The position numbers and the translations under genes were made by a program. Below, in pieces: positions 31,623 to 38,428 of a stretch of DNA of 64,000 nt. The stretch is from a virus. Position 1 is the stretch's first letter, and each line of letters starts with the position of its first letter. The stretch lies in the IMG/VR virus record IMGVR_UViG_3300044712_001084, positions 1 to 64,000 of that record. One strand, given 5' to 3'. Under the pieces are notes generated by a model, which was not told where the DNA came from, did not search any database, and was given only the letters and a program-made list of their open reading frames with translations.

Positions 31623-34313
31623 TTACATCAATGATAATTCTAGCGCCAACTCTTTATCGCAAGGCTGGCCATATTCCTCTAGCCATTCATCCAATCCCAT
31701 CTCAGCGCCATAATGCGTACCAACCTCAATATCTGCCTTGAGTGGGGTTCTGAGCCAAGAAAAGTCCAGCCCAGGCGCATACTGGGCCGCGTAAGTGGCT
31801 ACATTCTCCATAACGTCTTTGCATAATCCGGCATATGCTACAATCTCATGTCGTGGAGAGTCTGCCACCAACGAGTCATGTACTGTATTTACTAGCTTAG
31901 AATACAGTCCAGTGTCTCGCAACTTACGATCTATTATTGTCAAGGCAGTCAATAACGTGTCGCTGGCAGCCGATTGAACTGGCATGTTGACGGCTGCGCG
32001 CCTGTCTTTATTCTGGAAGCCTCTATCGCGTGGATCATTGATATATGGCAAGTGCTCACGTCTTCCAAAGGGTGATTCAATATAACCATTATCCTCTGCG
32101 AAGCTCTGCGTCCACTTACGATAATCCAGTACCTCTGGAAAGATATCGTAATATATCTCAACTGTTTCCTCGGCATCCTCTAGAGGGATATCGTACAGCC
32201 TGTGGAGCGTATAAGCATCGCCACCATATAGCAACGTCCAGTTTGTCCATTTATAGCGATAGCGCACTGGCTTGGGCAGAGCCTTTATTTCACCATCTTC
32301 GACATCAAACGGAGATTTATGCGTCATGGCCATAATAGCCACGACTGAATGAAAATCCTTGCCTGACTTGATGATATCGATCATGGGCTGGCAATTAGCC
32401 AGTGAGGCAAACACCCGCAATTCCATACCAGAATAGTCCGCTGCCACGAGTGCGCCGCTATCATAGATATTATCATATACAGGCCACGGATTGTACCCAA
32501 AGATATCAGCAAAGACCTCTAGCCAATCGGAATGCGTGAATACATTCTTGATAGGCATATGCTCCAGTATCGTACCCGGCTCTTTCTCTGGAGTGGGTAT
32601 GTTTTGGAGATTCAATGGCCTGGATGATGATAACCGTCCAGTAACCGTGCCATGCTGATTATAGGTCGTGCGCACTTTACCATCGCTAGATGACCACTTA
32701 CCTTCGGCTGCTGGCCGCAAGTAAGTTCCCAGCATCTTAGACAATAACTTGTAATAACGAATTTTGTACAAGATGGGGTGCTTGGACTCTAGCGGACGAT
32801 AGGATTTTGACGAGGTGGTTGGTGCTCCAGACTTCGTTTTGCCCACCTCTGGTAATTTGTAGTGTAAGAAGTACAAATCGCGTAATTGATTGGCAGAGCC
32901 TGGATTGAAAATATACGGCTTGGGCTGGCGCTTCTTACCAACGCTATCTTGCCGTAATTTTTTATTCACCTTGCTCATCATACTCTTTACTTTGGGATCA
33001 TCCAAAACCACTTGGAAGGCTTTATCGCGCAATAGCTCGTATATTCCAGCATAGCGCTTAGCCACGTAAGCATCCAATGGCAATCCGTTGCTCTGGATAT
33101 GACGCAAAGCATTAGTGGCCGCCACCACTAACTCATGGTATAAAGTCTTTTGCGTATCCGATAATTCTGGATACAACTTGCGCTCCAACTGAAGCGTAGC
33201 CCAAGAGTCTTTGGCACCATAAGGTAATAGAATATCCAACGGTATTTTAGCGTAACTGCCACCGCGTTCTGGATTAGCCTCTGGGTGCTGCTTCTTATAT
33301 ACCTCTAGCTCTGAATCATAATCATACATTCCCAAGTGAACGCCAGCAAGACGTTTCAACCCATGTACACCCTGTCTAGAGTCCAGCAAATGACTGATTA
33401 GCATCGTATCACCGCCAGCGTCCACGTCTATACCCAACCTGGCGCTAACGTGCATCAAGTCAAACTTTACATTATGCCCAGATAAATGACCGCTATGGCT
33501 CTGGAATATATCGCGCAATATTGTCTTTAGCTTAGCATTACCTAGAAACCACGACTCAGGGTGATCCACAGGCAGAGAGTACGCTACACTCCCGGCTGCG
33601 AATGACAATGATAATAGTAAGCTACCATCCAAATATGGATCAAGTGTAGAGGTCTCAACGTCAAACGTAATATCAGTGTGCTGGGCTAGATAGCCTTGCA
33701 TAGCTTTGACCTCTGCCAACGTCTCTGGATATATGTATTGACAATCCTCTCGTTGCTCAGCGTCAATCGCGTTGGTGATAGCTTCTAGCCATTCATCCAT
33801 GTGGCTAGAGTCACGCAAAATATAGGCTGGGTGATAAAGAGGCACAAAGCGCACAGTGAATTTGTCGCCATAGCCGTCTTCCACCTCTTTATCGATAATA
33901 GAGCCGTGCCAGTTTGTAATACCATTCTCACCCAGCACGCCAGATAATGCGCTGCCACCCATCAAAAACACCAAGGCTGGCTTATAATCGAGGATATCTT
34001 GCAGCGCAAATCGACTGCAATGATTCATCGCCATCTTGGTGATCTTGTTGTCTGGTGGGCGGCAGCGCACCACGTTCGTGAAGCGCACGTCAGCGTCAAC
34101 GTCAAATAATTCCTCTAATACCTGGCGCAGTAAGGCACCCGACTTGCCTACAAAAGGTTGACCCTGGCGGTCCTCATCCTCTCCAGGTGCCTCACCGATA
34201 ACCAGCAATCCAGGCTCTTCAGAGCCGTATGACTCCATGAACGGTGTCTTACAACCCTGCCACAGATCGCATTTGACGCATATATCGTTGCGCTTACCTG
34301 GCCGCTTGGTCAT
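31623..34313 (-). CDS. Uracil-DNA glycosylase (family 4) fused to DNA polymerase A
   Basis: This is 896 residues from an ATGA-coupled start. Residues 1-~200 are a UDG-4 domain: CVKC plus two later Cys (VVRCRPPDNK, NHC) for an iron-sulfur cluster, GEAPGEDED and HPAYILRD. Next comes a 3'-5' exonuclease (FDVETSTLD, GHNVKFD, YGAKDSW), then the polymerase: VAADYSGMELRVFA (motif A), RYRYKWTNWTLLYGG (O-helix) and TVHDSLVAD (motif C). In the O-helix the residue aligned with E. coli Phe762 is Trp, and motif C reads HDS, not HDE. It replicates the phage genome; the UDG part would remove uracil from template or product. Confidence 0.9.
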   Translation of the reverse strand: MTKRPGKRNDICVKCDLWQGCKTPFMESYGSEEPGLLVIGEAPGEDEDRQGQPFVGKSGALLRQVLEELFDVDADVRFTNVVRCRPPDNKITKMAMNHCSRFALQDILDYKPALVFLMGGSALSGVLGENGITNWHGSIIDKEVEDGYGDKFTVRFVPLYHPAYILRDSSHMDEWLEAITNAIDAEQREDCQYIYPETLAEVKAMQGYLAQHTDITFDVETSTLDPYLDGSLLLSLSFAAGSVAYSLPVDHPESWFLGNAKLKTILRDIFQSHSGHLSGHNVKFDLMHVSARLGIDVDAGGDTMLISHLLDSRQGVHGLKRLAGVHLGMYDYDSELEVYKKQHPEANPERGGSYAKIPLDILLPYGAKDSWATLQLERKLYPELSDTQKTLYHELVVAATNALRHIQSNGLPLDAYVAKRYAGIYELLRDKAFQVVLDDPKVKSMMSKVNKKLRQDSVGKKRQPKPYIFNPGSANQLRDLYFLHYKLPEVGKTKSGAPTTSSKSYRPLESKHPILYKIRYYKLLSKMLGTYLRPAAEGKWSSSDGKVRTTYNQHGTVTGRLSSSRPLNLQNIPTPEKEPGTILEHMPIKNVFTHSDWLEVFADIFGYNPWPVYDNIYDSGALVAADYSGMELRVFASLANCQPMIDIIKSGKDFHSVVAIMAMTHKSPFDVEDGEIKALPKPVRYRYKWTNWTLLYGGDAYTLHRLYDIPLEDAEETVEIYYDIFPEVLDYRKWTQSFAEDNGYIESPFGRREHLPYINDPRDRGFQNKDRRAAVNMPVQSAASDTLLTALTIIDRKLRDTGLYSKLVNTVHDSLVADSPRHEIVAYAGLCKDVMENVATYAAQYAPGLDFSWLRTPLKADIEVGTHYGAEMGLDEWLEEYGQPCDKELALELSLM

Positions 34314-34891
34314 TTGGAACTGTAATAATCGTAGTACCACTGAATAAGAACTGCGTCATCCTCCAGCGTGGGCGCATCTGATACGGTGGCACGAATCCGC
34401 TGGGCCAGTTCAGGCTCGTTGAATTCTTCCTTTACCGTGTCTGCGCCAGACAATACGCGCATGATAATATAGCTGCGTACGTCCTGGAGTAATTGCGATT
34501 GTCCATCATCTAAACTGCGCAGAATCAACTCTGGGAACAATACTGGCGCGTGCCAGTGGGACACCTTGGAGAATTTATCCATAAGATTATCGGACACCTT
34601 ATGGACAACCTCTTGCTCATATTCCCAGCGCAGCCGCAATAGGGCCAGCAACCCATAGGCCACGGTGTCGCGCATCGTTTCCTCGATATCCTCGTCAGCC
34701 ACCATAGCCTTGCGCCCATCAGATAACGTCTCCAACCGTGTGAGTTTATCCTTGATGCGGATCAATGGAGTGAAAATACCGTTGGCTTGCCAGGCATCGC
34801 CATAATCAGCGTTCTTCTTGATAATCGTGTCCAGTAAACCGTCCACGATGGTTTGCAAGGCTTCTTTAGTAACATTCACTTTATCGCTCAT
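34310..34891 (-). CDS. DUF1599 (Nmad1) protein
   Basis: This is 193 residues from the ATG with AAAGGA upstream. IIKKNADYGDAWQANGIFTP, IRIKDKLTRLETLSDGRK and EETMRDTVAYGLLALL match the DUF1599 core, named 'nucleotide modification associated domain 1' because it clusters with base-modification genes. Exact chemistry is unknown. It lies two genes downstream of the HMUDK-helical protein, which supports that context. The C-terminal ~90 residues are helical and unassigned. Confidence 0.68.
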   Translation of the reverse strand: MSDKVNVTKEALQTIVDGLLDTIIKKNADYGDAWQANGIFTPLIRIKDKLTRLETLSDGRKAMVADEDIEETMRDTVAYGLLALLRLRWEYEQEVVHKVSDNLMDKFSKVSHWHAPVLFPELILRSLDDGQSQLLQDVRSYIIMRVLSGADTVKEEFNEPELAQRIRATVSDAPTLEDDAVLIQWYYDYYSSK

Positions 34892-35154
34892 AATACTGGT
34901 TTCCTTTTCGTGATAAATATCCTGGGCGTGCGATTGGATTTGTAAACGGTACCCAGCCCAAAGTGGCACGATGGCATAGCCGTCTCCACGCACTTCATAT
35001 TACCTAGCTGTGCCATGGCCTCACCTTTAGCTCTATCCTCGCCACGCACCAATAACCATTGCGGCTGATATCCCACACGCTCTATGAAAGACTTCTTGGC
35101 CGCTGCCAACGAGTCTGAAGTCAATCCATGTTTGTCATAGTACATTTTGAACAT
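34888..35154 (-). CDS. Hypothetical protein
   Basis: This is 88 residues from the ATG. The N-terminus MFKMYYDKHGLTSDSLAAAK and the basic C-terminus show no family. It overlaps the DUF1599 gene (ATGA) and is headed by promoter copy 13. Confidence 0.55.
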   Translation of the reverse strand: MFKMYYDKHGLTSDSLAAAKKSFIERVGYQPQWLLVRGEDRAKGEAMAQLGNMKCVETAMPSCHFGLGTVYKSNRTPRIFITKRKPVL

Positions 35155-35186
35155 AGTCACCGTCCACAACTAGGTTAGCTCTATAT

Positions 35187-35198
35187 TACTAAACTTGC
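35187..35198 (-). promoter_or_regulatory. Phage promoter motif (copy 13)
   Basis: GCAAGTTTAGTAATATAG at the 3' end of the 67-residue gene, 33 bp before the 35154 start. Confidence 0.55.
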
Positions 35199-35392
35199 GG
35201 GTGACGTATGCCTGGATATACAACTGGTTGCCTGTAGATAGCCGTGGGACATTTGGAAGCGTGCTTTAGCCATTGCCAGGCATGGCACGTCTCGCAATAC
35301 ACTTGCGGGAACTGGGCTGTTAGCTCAGCTATGCGTTGCGGAGACGTAACCCAAGTCACTTTTCCATGGGACATCAGCCTGCATCTGTGCAT
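35189..35392 (-). CDS. Small zinc-binding hypothetical protein
   Basis: This is 67 residues with CETC and a later C near SKCP, plus several His, so a small metal site is likely. Its 3' end contains promoter copy 13. It is 5 bp behind the HMUDK-helical gene. Start uncertain (MSHGK at 35374 is an alternative). Confidence 0.5.
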   Translation of the reverse strand: MHRCRLMSHGKVTWVTSPQRIAELTAQFPQVYCETCHAWQWLKHASKCPTAIYRQPVVYPGIRHPQV

Positions 35393-35397
35393 ACGAT

Positions 35398-36285
35398 CTA
35401 CCTAAGTTGCGGTGGCACGAATTTGGAACGCGGCTTGCCTTCGCCAGTCAGAACGCGCATATATTTATCCCATTCGCATAACGAGTGTTCCACGTCTCGC
35501 ATTTCCAGTGGATCCATCCAGTAGGCTAGATACTCCGGTGACAGTTCTAGCAAGGTCCGCATTGCCATTATACACTCTGCACGGCTTGGAAAGTCTTTGG
35601 TACCATGTCTAGCGTCTTGACCCATCAAGCGCACAATCCCTCGAATGGCTCCGGGACCAGGATTTGCCCAAGTCAATATATCGGCTGCGTTGCATAGATA
35701 ACGCGTCCAGCGCAAATCGGTGATAACCTCGTAAGTGATAAAGTGGCCGTATCCAGGCACTTTACCGTCTAGCCGATTGAACGCCATTTCTAGCGTATCT
35801 CCTGGTTGCGGCTCTAGCTCTCTGCGTTTATTCCACAGAATAGCAAACGATATATTGAAAATCTGTTCAATCTTGGTTGGCGGCATGTAACCACTAGCGT
35901 CCCGAATGTTACCGCACAGCATATGAGCGCCAGTGAAAATCTGACCGCCAGAGGCTCTGCGCTGAAACATGTGCTGCGTATAGCGGTCAGCGTCATAATC
36001 CTCGATATAACCCAAGGCTTGCTGCGTCTCGATTAGGTTATACCGTCTATAGGCAGCGATGTTGAAAAACAGTTCAGGATGCGCTGCGTACGGCTCCCTA
36101 ATGGCCTCCCGGCAATGAACTGTGCCACGGTCAAGCTCTCTGTATACATTAGTGAATTTATACGTCTGAAGTATCGGGTCAAGTGTCCATGGCCAAGGAT
36201 GACCGTTCGCACGCCTGAGATACACGGCATGGCGTTCATTCATGAATTCAAAGAACTGCTGGATATTGTCACTAAGTAATTCCAT
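35398..36285 (-). CDS. HMUDK-helical / alpha-glutamyl-putrescinyl thymine pyrophosphorylase-like protein
   Basis: This is 295 residues from the ATG with GAGAGGG upstream. RHAVYLRRANGHPWPWTLDP, followed by ILQTYKFTNVYRELDRGT, is the signature of the hydroxymethyluracil-DNA-kinase helical / aGPT-Pplase family described for phages with hypermodified thymine. No P-loop is present, so it matches the pyrophosphorylase type that swaps a pyrophosphate on hmdU in DNA for an amine or amino acid. The kinase itself is not in the window. Family recognised by motif; substrate inferred. Confidence 0.72.
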   Translation of the reverse strand: MELLSDNIQQFFEFMNERHAVYLRRANGHPWPWTLDPILQTYKFTNVYRELDRGTVHCREAIREPYAAHPELFFNIAAYRRYNLIETQQALGYIEDYDADRYTQHMFQRRASGGQIFTGAHMLCGNIRDASGYMPPTKIEQIFNISFAILWNKRRELEPQPGDTLEMAFNRLDGKVPGYGHFITYEVITDLRWTRYLCNAADILTWANPGPGAIRGIVRLMGQDARHGTKDFPSRAECIMAMRTLLELSPEYLAYWMDPLEMRDVEHSLCEWDKYMRVLTGEGKPRSKFVPPQLR

Positions 36286-36301
36286 AAAGCCCTCTCTAAT
36301 G

Positions 36302-36336
36302 CTAGTGCCCCCAAGTATAGCTACTGGGGGCACTAG
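36302..36336 (-). terminator. 12-bp GC-rich hairpin
   Basis: CTAGTGCCCCCA pairs perfectly with 36325-36336. It lies between the acidic linker protein and the HMUDK-helical gene, 16 bp before the latter's start, with no U-tail, so it may attenuate or stabilise rather than terminate. Confidence 0.6.
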
Positions 36337-36361
36337 TCACGTACCTGGCGCTGGCTAGAGG

Positions 36362-37204
36362 CTAGCCGCGCACCGCATCACGCTGCTTGCGCGTCTGGTA
36401 TTCAGGCTTGTACTTTTCCACGCCCATGTGTTCGCGCATGGCCTGGGTCAGCCGAATCATGTTGACGCGTTCGTCTTTGTCATCTTCCCACTTCACACCC
36501 TCTTTCTTGGCGCGATTGCGCTTTTCAGCGGCAGTGAGTTGATTCCATTCCTCGTCAAACTTGAGGTACTCCTGCGTGCAGACCTCTTCGAGGTAGGCTT
36601 TGCCAGTCAGCTTGCCGGCAGCGCTAGCGGCAGCGCGTCCAGAGGCAGGGCCAACCGTCCATTTACCATCAGCCGTCTTGGTGATGACGATCACCTGACC
36701 AGTGCTCATGGCTTCCATCATAGCGGGCAGCAATTCTTCCATGACCTGGCTGGACACGGTTTTGAGTTTCAGGCTGGGAGCGGCAACTTTGGCTGGCGCT
36801 TCTTCAACCACGTCTTCTTCCACAACCGGGTCCGGCTCAACGATCTTGGCCACAGGCTTGGCGGCTGGCTTCACGGCAACTTTGGCGGCTGGCGGAGGCA
36901 CAACGACTTTCTTGGCGGGAGCGGCTGGAGGCTCAACCTTCGCGGCTGGCTTGGCGGCTGGCTTGGCGGCAACTGGCGGCACAACAACTTTCTTAGTGGA
37001 GACGGTGGGAACCACTGCCTTCTTGGTCGGCTTGGCGGGAGGCTCAGGCTCTTCTTCCTCGTCAGCGTCATCCGCTTCGGCATCATCTTCTTCGACATCC
37101 ACATCGATGTCTTCCGGCTCAACCTGGGTGTCCAGGACTTCTTCCACTTCTTCCTCTTCCACAGGCTTGGAAGCAGGTTTGCCAATACGTCTTCGAACTA
37201 CCAT
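36362..37204 (-). CDS. Protein with acidic and Pro/Ala/Lys repeat linker
   Basis: This is 280 residues from the ATG with GAGAGG upstream. Residues ~15-50 are Glu/Asp-rich; ~60-145 repeat KKVVVPP and KPAAKP units. A globular C-terminal domain follows (VITKTADGKWTVGPASGRAA, then EYLKFDEEWNQLTAAEKRNR). The layout suggests a nucleic-acid-associated tethering protein. No family recognised for the C-terminus. Confidence 0.65.
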   Translation of the reverse strand: MVVRRRIGKPASKPVEEEEVEEVLDTQVEPEDIDVDVEEDDAEADDADEEEEPEPPAKPTKKAVVPTVSTKKVVVPPVAAKPAAKPAAKVEPPAAPAKKVVVPPPAAKVAVKPAAKPVAKIVEPDPVVEEDVVEEAPAKVAAPSLKLKTVSSQVMEELLPAMMEAMSTGQVIVITKTADGKWTVGPASGRAAASAAGKLTGKAYLEEVCTQEYLKFDEEWNQLTAAEKRNRAKKEGVKWEDDKDERVNMIRLTQAMREHMGVEKYKPEYQTRKQRDAVRG

Positions 37205-37217
37205 GATAATCCTCTCT

Positions 37218-37742
37218 TTACGCAATCTTCTTAGCTGTCTTGGGCATCGCTAGCACGCAGAACGCGGCTTCGATACACACTTTACATTCTTCGCTATGCG
37301 GCTCAAAATACTTTCCAAAACATTCTGGCCTATTGGCCTCACGGCTCTGGCGGCATAGCGTAGCAACCTTGCACTTGCGACACGCTGGGTCTTTGTCATC
37401 CTCGAATGCGAAGCAATCGGGCATTTTATCCTGCGTGGCGCTAACGTTCAGCGACTTGCTGGCACCGGATACGTCTGCTGCTGTATTATCATCCCCCATC
37501 TCAAGAATGTTACCATCTTCATCTGTCAACGCAGCCGATATGCAAAACTCAGCTAGCGTCTCGGAACACTCTTGAAATTCTGGTACACCCTCCTCAATTA
37601 GATTGTCATAAATAGCCTTGGCCAGTTTCTTGGCAGTGGTAGCCTCTGGAGACACGTGCATGCCTAATTCCTCGGCAACCGCCATAAGCTCATCCTTGCG
37701 AAAGTCTTTGACCAGAGTGGTAATATCCTCGTTAGTGAGCAT
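37218..37742 (-). CDS. SAP/Rho-N-like protein with two Cys clusters
   Basis: This is 174 residues. The N-terminal ~50 resemble a SAP/Rho-N helix-extended-helix (FRKDELMAVAEELGMHV, then TAKKLAKAIYDNL). The C-terminal half has two similar clusters, CFAFEDDKDPACRKC...C and CFGKYFEPHSEECKVC...C, likely zinc or iron-sulfur sites. DNA binding is a reasonable guess. It overlaps the sigma-like gene by 11 bp. Confidence 0.6.
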   Translation of the reverse strand: MLTNEDITTLVKDFRKDELMAVAEELGMHVSPEATTAKKLAKAIYDNLIEEGVPEFQECSETLAEFCISAALTDEDGNILEMGDDNTAADVSGASKSLNVSATQDKMPDCFAFEDDKDPACRKCKVATLCRQSREANRPECFGKYFEPHSEECKVCIEAAFCVLAMPKTAKKIA

Positions 37743-38415
37743 CCAACACCTCGTTATACAACTTGCGTATGGCGGTGAATGCGGCTTGCGCTTCTGTCTC
37801 TGTTATACATAGCGCTTGCGACACCATCCACGGCTTGATGCGTATCGTGGGATTTGCGAACACTGCGTACTGGCGCTGCGTATGAACCAAGAGGATATTC
37901 GTCAACCGTTCGTCACCCTGACCTAATACCAGGCAATCAAATACCTTTACGTGCACCGGATTAGTCAATCTGCTGCGCACCTCCATCACTCTATCCATAG
38001 AGTGCTGCATAGCCGCCAAATAATGCTCCGGTGTGGGCTCATTAGAGGTGAGAGATTCGCACGCCGCGTCTGACTCGATGGACTTGGTGCCCTGACCTAG
38101 TTTGCGATGCGTCCCATAATAGCGGTGGCGTAACTCGCTAACTCGATTGCGCAAGATTGTCTTCATAACGTTGAGCTTGGGCTCACCGTCATCCATCTTG
38201 GCATAGGTCTTGAGACCTTTGGCCAATTCCTCTAGTAATTCACTGGCAACCTCTTCTGGCTCCATAAGCACATCCACTGGATAATATTGCCAAGCCAGTT
38301 TCCAGATAAACTTGATCAACTTACTGTAGATCACTTGGTCCTCGCTGGCTTCCTGGCTCAGTCCTGTCTCTATATTACTAAACTTGCGTGTAGACAATTT
38401 TTGCAGGGTATCCAT
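37732..38415 (-). CDS. Second sigma-like protein
   Basis: This is 227 residues. EPEEVASELLEELAKGLKTY, then LNVMKTILRNRVSELRHRYY, resembles region 2 of sigma factors of large phages, with a C-terminal region near PWMVSQALCITETEAQAAF that could be a helix-turn-helix. Promoter copy 14 lies inside codons 10-13, and a GTG with GAGG follows at codon 27, so a shorter form may be made from that promoter. Similarity is weaker than for the 25-kb sigma. Confidence 0.58.
   Translation of the reverse strand: MDTLQKLSTRKFSNIETGLSQEASEDQVIYSKLIKFIWKLAWQYYPVDVLMEPEEVASELLEELAKGLKTYAKMDDGEPKLNVMKTILRNRVSELRHRYYGTHRKLGQGTKSIESDAACESLTSNEPTPEHYLAAMQHSMDRVMEVRSRLTNPVHVKVFDCLVLGQGDERLTNILLVHTQRQYAVFANPTIRIKPWMVSQALCITETEAQAAFTAIRKLYNEVLDAH
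38376..38387 (-). promoter_or_regulatory. Phage promoter motif inside the sigma-like gene (copy 14)
   Basis: An exact GCAAGTTTAGTAATATAG within the N-terminal codons. It may be chance, but the match to the intergenic copies is complete. Confidence 0.5.
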
Positions 38416-38428
38416 GATAATTCTCCAA

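Noticed and set aside
36428-37253. Long plus-strand frames (268 and 183 codons) opposite the acidic-linker gene
   Set aside because: The Glu/Lys/Ala/Pro-rich minus frame produces Ser/Gly/Phe-rich shadows. No ribosome site and the minus gene has a strong one.
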